From Aedes albopictus (taxonomy: Eukaryota > Arthropoda > Insecta > Diptera > Culicidae), in assembly GCF_035046485.1 (NCBI RefSeq), contig NC_085138.1, positions 289,908,089 through 289,972,088 on the forward strand: a DNA stretch of 64,000 nt, read 5' to 3'. Numbering within the stretch: position 1 is the stretch's first letter; each line of letters starts with the position of its first letter. The notes below the pieces were generated by a model that was not told where the DNA came from, did no database searches, and saw only the letters and a program-made list of their open reading frames with translations. Shown here in pieces: positions 34,165-45,764 of this stretch. A program made the translations under genes and the position numbers.

Positions 34165-34758
34165 CAGGTACGAATTCTCATCCATAAATTCCTTAGAGTT
34201 TCCTATGAAAATTGCTCCAGGGATTCCTCAGGAGATTCCCCCAAGGATTATTCTGGGATTCATCCAGGGACTCTTCTGGGAAATCCTCTAGGTATTCTTC
34301 TTGGAATTTCTACCTGTTTTTTTTTTTTCAGGGATTCCTCTGAGAAGTCATCCAGAGATTTCTCTGTGAAATCCTTCAGGGATTCCCCGAGCAATTTCTG
34401 TGCCTATTCATCTGATAACTCTTCCAGGGATTTCTCTGGAAATTCCATCAGTGTGAGTTCATCGAATGATTCTACTGGGAATTTCTCTTAAGATTCTCCT
34501 GAAAATTCTAAATATATCTCTAGGAAGTAGTCCTCTGGGAATTCTTCCAGGGATTCCTCTGGGAGCTATTTCAGAGTTAGCCATGCCAAATCCTCCAAGG
34601 ATTTCAATGAAAAATATTCAAGGGATTCCTTCGGGAATTCCTACAGTGATTCCTTTGGGGATTGCACTCAAATTATTCCAGGGTTTTTTTCTAGAAATTT
34701 TCTCAGACAATCCCCATTCAGGGATTCTCGTGGCGATGCCCTTCTAGGGATTCTTGTG
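34165..34758. repeat. Short-period GGGATTCCTC repeat
   Basis: CCAGGGATTCCTCTGGGA-type words; continues the array interrupted by the solo LTR. Confidence 0.75.
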
Positions 34759-34935
34759 TGCGTGGAGCGAATCTGGCGTAATGGTTAAGGTACGTTACCA
34801 TAGCAACGCCAAGAATCTGATATTGAATCCCACTCCCTACAAACTTGCAAAATCTGAGTTCTTCCTTGGGAGGGAAGTGAAATGAGGGTCCTGAGATGAA
34901 AAAATCTTATCTTGTTAATACAGATATAAAAAAAA
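34759..34935 (+). mobile_element. tRNA-derived SINE in the repeat array
   Basis: The head reads GAGCGAATCTGGCGTAATGG with TTAAGGTACG, and there is a B-box-like ATTGAATCCCACTC near 34822. The body ends in a poly-A tail at 34927-34935. CTTGTG flanks it (34753-34758 and 34936-34941), a short target duplication. It is a different family from Feilai. Confidence 0.7.
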
Positions 34936-34941
34936 CTTGTG

Positions 34942-35575
34942 AGAATTCCCATCCAATGCTCACACTGGGAATTCCTCTGAGAAATCATCCAGGAATTCCT
35001 CTTGGAATTCTTCCAGGAATTTCTGTGGGAATTCCTCGAGAGTAAATTCATCCAATTTTCTGCTAATTTCTCTTGGGATTCTTCTGAAAATTATTCCAGA
35101 GATTTCTCGGGAAAGTGGTCTTTAAGGAATTCTTGCAGAGACACAGGGAATTTTCCAGGGATTTCTTTGGGGATTCCTCCAGAGATGACTCTGGCAAATC
35201 ATCCAGGGATTCCACCTCCTGAGAATCTTCTGGCAAGTCCTCCAGAAATACTCCTTCCAGAAGTATGGATCATGCTCATCAAATGCTTCTGTTAGTGCCT
35301 GAAGAACTGAAGGGACCACTTTCCGATACTAATTGCAGATCCTGTACTCGGGCCCCTCAATCTTCCTGCAAAATAAACGATGCAAACGATACAAATAATT
35401 TTTCGAAATTTTCCCGAATTTCTTTGAAAACTCATCTATGAGTTTCTGTTGGAATTTTTCCAGGGCTCCCTACCTGGAGCCTTAAAAGATTCTTCTCACA
35501 TTGACAAACTCTTCCAGGAGTTTCTCTGGAGATTCTTATAGAAATTCCTCTAGAAATTCTATAAAGGATCTATCG
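34942..35575. repeat. Short-period repeat, continuing
   Basis: GGGAATTCCTCTGAGAAATC-type words to about 35290, then weaker to 35575. Confidence 0.7.
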
Positions 35576-36683
35576 TCAATGCTTTTTGTTTAGAGTAAAA
35601 TTTTGAACAATGTACTTGGAAATGTAGTTATTTGATCTTCATATAAGATTCCATAACTTCCATTACTAAATAAGCAAGCTACAACCCACATCACCCAATC
35701 CAATAACTATCCCTAACCTCATCTCATTGTCGTCATCCAACAACCTGTATACGTAACTTGTCCGCGAAGATCAAACGGGCGATCAAAAGCCCACGATCGC
35801 AAAGTGAACGCTTATCTTCCCTACGCTCCCGGTGGTGTGCAGGTACTGAAGGTGCACGCACAATCTCCTCTTAGCCACCAATTTTGCCAACTTTTATTAG
35901 CCACCGCCGCCATTAAAGCTTAAAGATTATCGAAAAGTGAACCCACGAAGCAACGAGAGCGGATTGAGTTTAACTGCTCTTTGATACAGGAGGTACTGGT
36001 ACAGATACGCGCGATTCGTGGCGAGTGTGGGAAGGGAAGTTTGACCGACTCGGCGGGTCGGGTCGGGTCGGATGTTCAGAAATTGAAAAAAAAAACTTTA
36101 CGAGCCAATTGAGAGCACACTCTTGAAAACATTTATTCGATCGTCGTCGTCGTCGCCACCGTCGATGCGATTACGGTGAGTTTGGGGATGCCGGCTGCCG
36201 AAGGAAATGAATTAGACCGGTAATGGAGCAGACAGATACTTATCGATTCGGGTTTCGGATTTGTGTGGTAGAGTGATTTTCTCACCATTCACCAAGTGCC
36301 TTGAGCCGCAGCGGTGGCAAACGATTGAGAGCGATTTTCCACTCACTTGGGTTGATAGTTGGCATTACCTGCTTGCTGGAGAAGATGCCACTGTTGATTT
36401 CAACCGTGATGTTACGTACCACGCAATATGCAACTTGCTTGACGCACATCAATAAACGAGGATATAATTCGTTTAACCAATATGGAGATGATGGGCGAGC
36501 AAGAGGATACGTTTAATTTCAAATCAATATCGAACTTTACTCGATATGTCGAGGAAGTGTTTCTCAACACAATATCAATATGTATACGTAGAAAGATTAA
36601 CGACAATTGACCTGAATCACCTTAAGAATCACAACCAGGCGATGGAAATACTGCGTCCAAGTACAAGTCCTAGGTGACAAAAA
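35576..36683. other. Single-copy-looking DNA with short simple repeats
   Basis: Contains a GGGTC run near 36055 and a TCGTCG run near 36140. Composition differs from the flanking repeats and looks like host intergenic, promoter or UTR DNA. No exon was defended. Confidence 0.4.
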
Positions 36684-37337
36684 GTGAACTATCACGTACG
36701 TTACCGACCCCTGCCTTGGAATTACGACAGTTACAGAAAAGAGATAGCATCAATGCGCAGTATTGCGAGTATGCAACGCCAGGTGAAAAATATATGTAGA
36801 GCTGCTGGAGCACTGAAACAGCAGCGATCACTGTCAAACGAGCACTGTTTCTCTGTCAGCTCATTAGTACCATACAACAATGTTGGAAACCGATGGTTAT
36901 TTTGTTCAAAAATACTTTGTTCCAGAAAAAAAACTCATCCTCCGGAAAGATCGACAGTGGAAACGTTGCTCTTGAATGTTTGTAGTTTGAGTGGTTCTAC
37001 AAAATCATGTTCATTCGAAATCGCCAAGCCAAAAAAAAACGTATTCGATGACGTGCTGATTTCCAATGCGGATGATCACCGTTCAAGATCATCCGCATTG
37101 GAAATCAGCACGTCATCGATTGTGCGATATGGTGCCTTAGAAGAAACCACTCAACCATACGTTCATTTATTGGCTAATTTGTGCCTTTCGAATGAAAGCA
37201 TTGTATACACACGAAGGGAAGAGATGCTCTCAAGAAATCTCACACCCACCCAGATTTTGGCACTTCAAAGCAGCAACGATCCATTTGCGAAGCCGGCTCA
37301 TCTCGAGCTAATCGGTTTGACTCCGATTGTTAATTAA
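36684..37337 (+). CDS. Orphan open frame of 217 codons, function unknown
   Basis: The frame runs from ATG at 36684 to TAA at 37335-37337. The protein is mixed in composition rather than low-complexity: a basic N-terminal third (SMRSIASMQRQVKNICRAAG), a Ser/Leu-rich centre and an acidic C-terminal third ending GLTPIVN. No signal peptide, membrane segment, zinc finger or catalytic motif was recognised. A nearly perfect 33-bp inverted repeat (37045-37119) lies inside the frame and is read through without a stop. It could be a chance frame, an exon of a host gene or a decayed element. I lean to hypothetical; codon-use analysis would be needed to decide. Confidence 0.25.
   Translation: MNYHVRYRPLPWNYDSYRKEIASMRSIASMQRQVKNICRAAGALKQQRSLSNEHCFSVSSLVPYNNVGNRWLFCSKILCSRKKTHPPERSTVETLLLNVCSLSGSTKSCSFEIAKPKKNVFDDVLISNADDHRSRSSALEISTSSIVRYGALEETTQPYVHLLANLCLSNESIVYTRREEMLSRNLTPTQILALQSSNDPFAKPAHLELIGLTPIVN
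37045..37119. repeat. Perfect hairpin, 33-bp arms and 9-base loop
   Basis: 37045-37077 and 37087-37119 are exact reverse complements (starting TCGATGACGTGCTG, ending CAGCACGTCATCGA) around the loop ACCGTTCAA. No neighbouring short-period repeat explains it. Confidence 0.95.
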
Positions 37338-37984
37338 AACGAACACTCGTCGGTCGATTATAATCCCTCCACTCACTCTCAACGGGATGGGAATCGTGTC
37401 GTCGCTAAAACGACTGAAGATGATCCGCTGGGATGCATGGGATTCAGAAACGTAAAAAGTATAACCAGATCGACAAGTTCTCAAGCCTGCTCACGCGTCA
37501 TCATGGGTGTCTTACGTTCACTTTGCATCGGCTTGGGTGTTGTTGATATTCACTGTCAAACGGGGTGAAATTGATTAGTTGGACTCTTCTTCAGCTCGAG
37601 CTTGATTGACCACCCATTGGTATCTATGCTCAACTGTGCATTCTATGCTCTACTGGTCCTCCGGAAAGTAGGGAGTTGGTGTCAGGCCTTACGAGCCAGC
37701 CGTAAAAAAACATTGTAACAGAAGCAACAGAATACGAATCGAGACCAACAGCAACGACCCCAGCGAACAAAAACTACTTGCGATTAGAAACTCGGTATGT
37801 ACGTAAAACTGCCGATCTCTCAACTTCATTGGGAGCACCCGCATACTCGCCGATCTACTGAAGGACCACAGATTCGGCATCCTGCAAAAAGTGTGTGCGA
37901 GCGTTTAGAGATAATCATACCATCTACCAGAGTGATGGCAAACCCACCTCTTTCGGGGGAAAAAACGATTCCTGCAAAAGGCGG
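37338..37984. other. No gene recognised
   Basis: May contain upstream parts of the RTE-like remnant that follows, but no endonuclease motif was readable. Confidence 0.35.
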
Positions 37985-38999
37985 AGTGCGAATAAATGGA
38001 ACTGAAGTGCCGTTCTACCAGAAGCTCAACGTATCCCACAACGGATTCGTGCCGCGAGCCGAAATATGCAGGGGCCTCTGGACAGACGGACGGGAGGTGA
38101 CCGAAAGGTGGAAGTAGCACTTCGACGAGCACTTGAATAATGTGGAGGACGTCGGCACTGGAGACCCCGACAACGGAGGGAACGACTACACCAATGCAGC
38201 AGAGGACGGAAATAACCCAACTCCCACGCTGAGGAAAGTTGAGGATGCCATTCATCAGCTCAAAATCGACAAAACAGCTGGTAAGGATGGTATCGCAGCT
38301 GAACTCATCAAGCTGCGCCCAGAAAATTTGGTCATCTGTATGCACCGGTTGATAGTCAGGATCTGGAAAATAGAACAGCTACTGGAGAAGTGGAAGGAAG
38401 GCGACCATTTGGACTGTGAGAACTTCAGAGCAATAATTAATTTGAATGTTGCCTACAATATGCTATCCCGGATCATCTTCCGTTGTCTGTCATATAAAAC
38501 GAATGAGTTCGTGGGAAGTTATCAAGCCGGCTTTATCGACGATAGGTCGACAACGGGCCAGATCTTCACCGTAAGGCAAATCGTTCAGAAATGCCGCAAG
38601 GTCTGCCAGGTCCCAAAGCATCACCCGTTCATCGACTTCAAAGCGGCATACTACAGTATTGACCGCACCGAGCTCGGGTAATCATGGACGAAAACGGCTT
38701 TCCTGGGAAGCTGACTAGCCTGATTAACACAACGATGGACGGTGTGCAAAACTGTTTAAGGGTTTCGGGTGAACTAAGCAGTTCATTCGAATCTCGCCGG
38801 GGACTGCGACAAAGAGACGGACTCTCATACCTACTCAACATTGTTCTGGAAGGTGTAATGCAACGAGGAGCCGGGCTCAAAAGCCGGGGTACGATTTTTT
38901 CAAAATCCGGTTGGTTTGTGTGCTTCGCGGACGACATGTACGTTATCGCCAGAACACCATGAACTGTGGCAGAGCTGTATGCCCACTAAAAACGCGAGG
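37985..38999 (+). pseudogene. RTE-like reverse transcriptase remnant
   Basis: Reads TDGREVTERWK then a stop, HFDEHLN (38090-38132), KTAGKDGIAAELIKL (near 38271), LDCENFRAIINLNVAYNML (near 38409), SYQAGFIDDRSTTGQIFTVR (near 38517), FIDFKAAYYSIDRTELG (38631), then a frameshift to GFPGKLTSLI, ESRRGLRQRDGLSYLL (near 38790) and CFADDMYVIARTP (near 38919). The order equals the reverse transcriptase of the 46490-49734 element. A VICPIYKK-like stretch before LDCENF is missing. Catalytic FADD survives, but GLRQGD is GLRQRD and the frame is broken. Non-functional. Confidence 0.85.
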
Positions 39000-39066
39000 C
39001 AGGTATCAGGTATCAGAAGGCCGGCTCCAGAGGCACGTTATCCTCCATTTGGGACATTTGTGCCAT
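38916..39066 (+). repeat. Duplicated RT segment, copy 1
   Basis: 38918-38998 (GTGCTTCGCGGACGACATGT onward) is repeated almost exactly at 41146-41226. The following phrase CAGAGGCACGTTATCCTCCA then ATTTGTGCCAT recurs at about 41390-41436. Copy 1 lacks about 135 bases present in copy 2. Confidence 0.85.
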
Positions 39067-40789
39067 CGCCATACATATGAGCCTATTTCATCATTTACCT
39101 GAGGGAGAATGGGACAAGGGATGGGAATTGGAAAAGGGAAAGGTGATGAAATAGGAAGGGGTGCCCTAGAAGAGGGAATGAACGCATAAGCGCAACGATA
39201 GCTCATAGCTCATACCACAACGGGGTTAATCAGTGCCCTGAAAAGGACACTGTAAAACGCATAAGCGTACAAAGAGCCTATAGCTCATTGGAGGTAGCTT
39301 GCGACGTCATGCGACTTTCAATATGACATAGAAAGGCACGACATCAAAAGCATCCTCAATATTCAAGAAATCACCCAAGCAAAAACTACGTTTGAGCGAG
39401 TGCTTTCTTGAAAACGTATACAACTTTATGTAAAAGAGTCACTGTGGACATCCCAAATTGGAAGACATGTGAGTTCACATGAACAGGCATGTCAGCCAGA
39501 CGAACATCACAGATGTGATAATCGACAATGCGTTCCGAGCATTTCAGAAAGAACGACGTAACCAGATAAATCTGGAACTTATTCCTTCTTTTTACAACGC
39601 ACGCACCCTTTTGGGATAAAACTACAGAGTAATTTCATGCCATGAAAATACCAAATAGAAAACTACAAGAGTTCAAAACATGTTTGAAAAACTCAAATCC
39701 CTCTGGAGAAAAATAGGATAAAGTCCCATTTGCTCCAGGAGATTTGAAGTAAGCAGAGCTTTTTAGTGCTCACTAAATCGATTCTATAGCTACAATCCTC
39801 GGGGTAGAAGCTAAAGATTCGTAGCTATACAAAAGACTGGTTTATCCGAAGATATTTAGAACTTGAACAGGTCCGAGTTCCATTCAGGAATACCTCTTGC
39901 GGTCCGCACAGACCGCAGCGACAGACAGGTCCGCACAGACCGCACAGACAAGCTTCTTTCAAAGCAGTAGCTATGGTATACCACAATGAAGGGCGTTGTA
40001 ATAACAAAACCATAATGAAACTCTCTTGGAGTAGCAATGGAAGCGAGTTATCCATAAAATGTGATCGCAATCAATTATTACAGGTTCCCTAGCTTGTTGA
40101 GCAGGGACGCCTGAATACGCAAAGTTTGCGAAGGAACACTCCAAAGTGCAAAAAGGTCAAATGGAGAGTCCTCATCTGACACATGCCAATCAGTCAACTC
40201 ATGACAAATTCTGCTCATGCAGAGTTGGGTTAGGTGCAATTCTATGTTAAGTTAACCATGAACTGTACTACCTAAGTATACCATCAAACTGAAGCATCTC
40301 AAATCAATGTTTGAGCTACTTCAGATGCCAAATATCAGCGAAAAGATGCTGAAAACAAGAGCTTGCTTGAAGGCATCCATAAGGAAAGGTTGAAACATGC
40401 TGTTAACGTTATTCTAAAATAGAGCATGCTCGAGGCACGACAGTTCACCTATAATGAAAGCAAAGCTGGCTTCACAAGGTAACCTAAACAGAAGTTACCC
40501 TACGAAAATTAACTTTTTGAAGTAGATCCACTTGGGCTACATACGCTTTTTACGCTGAAAATTGATCTGAGGTTTCCCTGCCGTAGCCACTACCCAAACT
40601 AGACAGGATAACGCACTTCACAATCACAGCACAAAAAGGAAACATCAACGACGAACCAAATCGTGGTCAATTGAAAAACGCCAATGGCGAAAACGCATTA
40701 AGCGAACCCATATAGGCAGTAATGTAAGCTAATTAACAACATTTGAATAACCCCGCTCTTATTTAGCCTCAAATTTGAGACTTAAGAAG
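39067..40789. other. Repeat-derived DNA, family not recognised
   Basis: Contains GGAAAAGGGAAAGG-type purine tracts (39100-39190) and a short direct repeat GGTCCGCACAGACCGCA (39900-39950). No coding region supported. Confidence 0.4.
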
Positions 40790-41143
40790 GGCAACTGATT
40801 ATCTCGGAGAAACGCAAGGTCCACTGCACCATTGCTCCGGTTAGCGCAGTAAGGGCGTAATACTGTGGAGGACGCCCTAATTCTCCACAGGCTCCGTTTG
40901 TGGTTAGGTTTTTATTAGACCCCCCTAACCATTCATTCTTTGGCACGGTAAGCATAAAGCCGCATAACACCATGATTTAGGGGTCACCTGTTTAGTGGAC
41001 TCTTACCACTGGATCAGGCGGTCCGTAGTGTTATTCTTAGCCAATTGAGACAACCGCTACCGACACTACACAGCTATCTAGGCTGATCGGGAAAAGAAGT
41101 TAACATTGATGGTCAACTTCCAAACGAACCCGAACATCCGAAC
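40790..41143 (+). repeat. Dispersed repeat, copy 1
   Basis: Words GTGGACTCTTACCACTGGAT, TAGTGTTATTCTTAGCCAAT, CAACCGCTACCGACACTACA and CTAGGCTGATCGGGAAAA recur at 42330-42470. 40880-40935 also resembles 41770-41820 (CAGGCTCCG ... AACCATTCAT). Probably part of a larger retroelement; family unknown. Confidence 0.7.
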
Positions 41144-41437
41144 ATGTGTGCTTCGCGGACGACATGTACGTTATCGCCAGAACACCATGAACTGTGGCAG
41201 AGCTGTATGCCCACTAAAAACGCGAAGCAACAAAAGTCGGACTCTCGGAATGCGTCAAAAATAAAGTACATGCTGGCAGTCGGAATCGATAACGCGTTTC
41301 AACGTACATCTCAAGGAAGTTTGAGAGAAGCAAAAAGAGTGTCTCGCGTCTTGTCCCAGGTATGTCGGCTCTAGAGGTCACGCCAGCTCTAGAGGCACGT
41401 TTTCCTCAATTTGGGAAATTTGTGCCATTGGTGATTC
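41144..41437 (+). pseudogene. RT fragment continuing the 38-kb remnant
   Basis: Repeats CFADDMYVIARTP and continues with TVAELYAH, KREATKVGLSE and KVHAGSR-like residues, equivalent to the FADD-downstream KREAxxxGLxxNxxKTKYMLAG region of RTE-like elements. It contains stops and frameshifts. It supplies the segment missing from copy 1 at 38916-39066. Confidence 0.75.
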
Positions 41438-41529
41438 ATGGGTGTTCTAGAGACGTTTTAATGCGTTTCAGAGGAACATTAGGGGCTTCAGAGGGGCTTC
41501 CTCGTATCCACTGGTGCTCGTAATGTATG

Positions 41530-41605
41530 TCGTGTCCGTTGTCTAGTGTTAAGTTTCGTTCAGTCTGTACATCCTCTGCCTGAAGACGGTGTCCGTGTCT
41601 TTTAA
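41530..41605 (+). mobile_element. SINE body fragment
   Basis: GTCCGTTGTCTAGTGTTAAG, then TTCGTTCAGTCTGTAC and GAAGACGGTGTCCGTGTCTTTT match (plus sense) the SINE bodies at 61912-62116 and 20881-21717. Confidence 0.65.
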
Positions 41606-41904
41606 AATTAGTGCAATTTAAGAAACTGTCACGAGTCACAAGGACTTTGTATCATTAATCCTTACTTCAAAAATACATTACTCAAGCTTGACAATCCGGA
41701 TGTAAATGGGGTCGGTCTGGTAGATTTTTCATCGTAACGCGCCACGAAAATATGGTCTATCCACATTACAGGCTCCGCTAAGGATCAAGCATTTTTTAAA
41801 CCCGCTCAACCATTCATCTATCAGCACCTGACACCTTGGAACGCGAATTATGCTGTTTTTATTACGTCACCGAAAAGAGCCAATCCACTGGTACCAATAA
41901 ATCA

Positions 41905-42310
41905 CCCGAGCAGGAGAAAATAACTGAAGAATATCTAATTCAGGTATGGAAAACTGAATACCTACAACCTGAATAAGGTATTAAGAAGCCCTCCATAAGA
42001 GGTAAAATACCTAAGATAATAACTGGTATGTATTCTGTGTATACCACGTGAATAATGGCATTAGGTATTACAATACCTAAATAATAATCGGTCATTTTTT
42101 CATACAAATAGTGATTTTTCCATAATTCAATAATACCTCAAGTAGTCTTCAACACCAAACCAATAACTCGTTGAGGTATTTCTGCAATACCTACAAAATA
42201 CCAAAACAAGTTATTTTCAATACCTGGATAACCAACCAATACCTTGTCTTGGTATGATACCTGACTTTGGAATGCTCTAGTTATGTGCCAGTTATTCATT
42301 CCTGCTCGGG
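41905..42310. mobile_element. TIR element CCCGAGCAGGA family, copy 1 (406 bp)
   Basis: TIRs CCCGAGCAGGAGAAAATAACT-like and AGTTATTCATTCCTGCTCGG. The interior is full of GGTATT/AATACC words. A second copy in the opposite orientation lies at 53961-54366, similar over its whole length. Non-coding. It splits the dispersed repeat seen intact at 40790-41143. Confidence 0.85.
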
Positions 42311-42329
42311 TACCTTGGATTTAGGTTCC

Positions 42330-42475
42330 CTGTTTGGTGGACTTTTATTTTCGGAACAGGTGGTCCTAGTGTTATTCTTAGCAAATTAAGACAACCGCTA
42401 CCGACACTACACTACTAGCTAGGCTGATCGGGAAAATAAGTTAACTTCTGAACGAGCCCGAACAGCCCTGATCAA
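42330..42475 (+). repeat. Dispersed repeat, copy 2
   Basis: Same words as 40910-41130 (GTGGACTTTTA, AGTGTTATTCTTAGCAAATT, CGCTACCGACACTACAC, AGGCTGATCGGGAAAA). Confidence 0.7.
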
Positions 42476-42499
42476 TGAGGGTTAAAAGATGGTAACTAG

Positions 42500-43620
42500 G
42501 CAGTTTTCAGTAGGATCCAAGGGGGATCCACGGGTCTAAACGAGGGTTTCAGCAGGAAATTTCCCGGACTCCCTTTTTCTTTTCGTTGAATCTCCCTTTT
42601 GCTATCCTTTTGCCCCGCTGAGATCTTATTTTCCTTTTTTAAGGCTTTTACAGGCGATTCAAGACATTGCGGTGGGTTCCAGGGGCAGGGTTGCCAGACG
42701 AGTTTTAGAAAAATCTATCACACTTTTGAAACATCTGTATCCCATAAAAAAAGGCCCTTTAATTCCAAAATCTGTATTTCATAAAAAAACACAATCTGTA
42801 CGGATGCTCAAAAATCTGTATAAAACAGATAAATCTGTATATATAGCATCCCTATATGTAGCAGGAGATCCCGGAGTTCTCGTGGTAACGAGGTGTTTGT
42901 GGGAGTCTCAGCAGTTTTTACATAAGTTTCAAGGCATTTCAATGGGCTTCGAGTGAGTTTCTGCGAATTTCATGGCATTTCATTACTATCAAAGGGGAGG
43001 TTTGAAGGGGTTAAAGAGTGTTTCATGGTGTTTCAGGGAATTTATGATATCTAAGGGGACTTCGAGGGGATTTCAGTGGGTTTAAGAAATCTTCAAGTGG
43101 TATGCCCTGGTTTTTAAGAGCTCCAAGGGATGTCAAGAAGTTTCCGAGGCTTTTGGAGGGGTTTCAAGGCATTACGTTTCGGTGGGTTTCAAGAAGCTTC
43201 TGGGGATTCACTTGTGTTTCATGTGGGGATCTTTGGAGGTTCAGAGAAGTTCCCGAGGACTTTATGGGGATTTCATAGTGCTTCAGGGGGTTCCTAGGAG
43301 TTTCAAAAGGTTTAAGCGGGCTTCAGAACACTTTGAGAACAGCTTACAGCAGAGGTCTCAATAAGAGTATTGTCAAAATTGAGTCTACTTAGTTTATGGA
43401 CAGTGTCCAAGCTTTGTCATAGTAGAGACGTTATGCCAAAAAGAAGAAGCAAGATGTTTTGAGAGGTTTCAGAGAATTTCATATTATTGTAGGGAACTTT
43501 TCGGGGGTTTCGGCGGCTTACAGGGGAATATTAAAGAAAATTTTCGTGAGTTTTAAGGTGGTTTTAAGACATTTCAAGGGATTCGGGACATTTAGCGAAC
43601 AAACTACCCACTTTCCCCTA
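42500..43620. repeat. G-rich degenerate repeat
   Basis: TTTCAAGGGGTTT, TTCAGGGGG, GGGGATTTCA words recur irregularly; sense-reversed counterpart of the C-rich block at 5870-6480. A MITE is set in it at 42686-42852. Confidence 0.65.
42686..42852. mobile_element. MITE with GGTTGCCAGA / AGCATCCCT ends
   Basis: CAGGGTTGCCAGACGAG on the left and ATATATAGCATCCCTATAT on the right. The interior repeats AATCTGTAT four or more times. Similar termini occur weakly at 2356 and 2713. Confidence 0.55.
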
Positions 43621-44905
43621 TCCTAAACTTTCGTTGATAAAAAATTCTGAGAATTTGTAATAACTGTAGAATTTTCAACTCCTCTCCAACTACAAAATGC
43701 ATTGCCCTGAAATGTAATCATCGAATAGCACACGATCAATCATACTCCGCTTTACGGTACTCGCATCGGAGATTGTTTGGTTAGGTAGCATCCCAACAAG
43801 CGCCTGACTTTAATCGTATGATAATTTATGTTCCGCGCGCACTGCACACAGAGCGAAGGAGACCTCTACTTGCTGGCTGCCTATATGCAAATGGACGAAA
43901 CAAACAGGATCGAAGTGAAGTGGCGTTTGTGAAACAGTTTGATTATTTTGCGATTGGCTGACTGCTCTTATGTGGGCTCTGGGTTGCACCGCCGCGCCGT
44001 CTGCCGTGTCATCAGTTGTTGATGTTCAACATCATCGCAACGCGCAGCGAACTGTGTGTGTGGTATTAGAGTGGCCCACAACATACTCCTGGAGAATGTA
44101 GTTTTAACCATACTGGACGCACCCACGTTGAAAAATAGCCTTCCCAAAGAACAACATAACTTACTCACTACCAGTCCTGCTCACGCTATCGGCTTTTGAT
44201 AACATCGGCTATGGAGCTCGGCATATGTTGATGAAAACCTGCTGCTGTTGATTAATCTCCACTGATACACACCGGGTTTCACTGACGGAGGGCAGCACAG
44301 ATCTATCGTTCGTGCTATTTTCAAAGAACTTTTCGTGGCTGAATTACTTATCAAAGTTTTTTAAAGATCCCATGTGGAACATTCATCCTAACTTCAGGGG
44401 ATAACATTTGAATTCCATTTTTGATTCTTTTTGTGTCACTCTATTGCGGTATTCACTTTACATATTACCCAGCGGGTGCACCTGTTGACACCGATGAATA
44501 TTTGATTAGGCCACCAGCAGAAGCAGTAAGTGCCAGTTTAAGTGTATCCTCGACCTTCAAGTCGGGCAGGGCATGTCGAGTGTGATCTGTATGTAAACTA
44601 TAATGATAGCAGCTACGTGTACATAAATTCTTAGTAAAAAAGAAAAATTACGATGGAATTTTATAGCTATATACTCTACTTGCCCAGCACAATCATCCAT
44701 CAAATGATGCTCCCTCATATCATCGTGGACCTACAGTACATCTCACCAATTGCCAAGTCGAATCCACCAAGGACTACACTTCTCATCGTTGATACAACAG
44801 AGCAAATCCAATAAACATTGTTATTTTTCAATCATTCCGATACCCTCCCTTGTTCCATTAGGTACAACCATCACTGGGATGATCTCGATTCTCGGCATCA
44901 TATGA
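43621..44905. other. Single-copy-looking DNA
   Basis: No gene supported. The 66-codon minus-strand frame near 43968-44168 shows no domain. Confidence 0.4.
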
Positions 44906-44909
44906 TTTA

Positions 44910-45764
44910 GGGGGATTAGGGGCATAATGGACACCCTAAGCAAATGAGTATATTAGGCCTGTATAACAGACAAAAACTTAACATATTATCAGTTGGCTTA
45001 CAACTTTAACTTGTTTCCTACGTATTTCGATCAGTTACTGCAGGAAGAATGTCATTATTGTGAAGAAATAATGAATTGTAAATCGTGTGTTTTTTGGGGC
45101 TGGCAGGAAAGGTATGGGGCGAATTGGACACCCATCGGGGCATAATGGACACCCCTACATGTTTTATGCTGTATCTTTGATAATATCGACCAGTTAAGTA
45201 ATTTGCCTACGGGGATCAATACCACAGATATAATACTCCATCTTAGACGAGTTTACATAACATCAAAGTTAATTAAATACATTTTAGGCTAAAATAATCA
45301 GATTGATTTTTTCCAAACTCTCTAAAACGCCTAACAGTATGCAACGCGCGTACATCCATTTATAATTGCCAGTGTTCATTTCGCCCCGAATTGACTACAA
45401 CATTGAAATTGCTATTTTGAGTAAGTTCTGTTCAAAAATATAATACTTCATCCATTGCTAAATCTGCGTATACAAGTAGATAAGCTAACAATTCACTTGT
45501 TTTTATGGTGGACACACTCAAACACTCGTAATACCTTAATTGCTACTGTTCGAAATTATAAGAAATCCACCATATGAAAAACATACTTCAATTTCAATGA
45601 TATTTTGGTTATTTTGAAGAAATATAAATGGTACTTTTGAAAAATAGAACAATGACTTGTTCCTTTATACTTATGCATTAAAAGTTTTACATTAAAGTCA
45701 ACGGTTTCGGCAAAAACAGGGGTGTCCATTTCGCCCCGGGTGTCCATTATGCCCCTAATCCCCC
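44910..45764. mobile_element. TIR element, 855 bp, with GGGGCATAATGGACACC subterminal repeats
   Basis: Perfect 5' GGGGGATTAGGGGCATAATG and matching 3' CATTATGCCCCTAATCCCCC, bordered by TA on both sides. The 17-mer GGGGCATAATGGACACC or the variant GGGGCGAAWTGGACACC recurs near 44919, 45116 and 45137 in plus sense, and near 45373, 45721 and 45739 inverted. TA duplication fits Tc1/mariner-like mobilisation. No transposase frame is visible. Confidence 0.85.
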
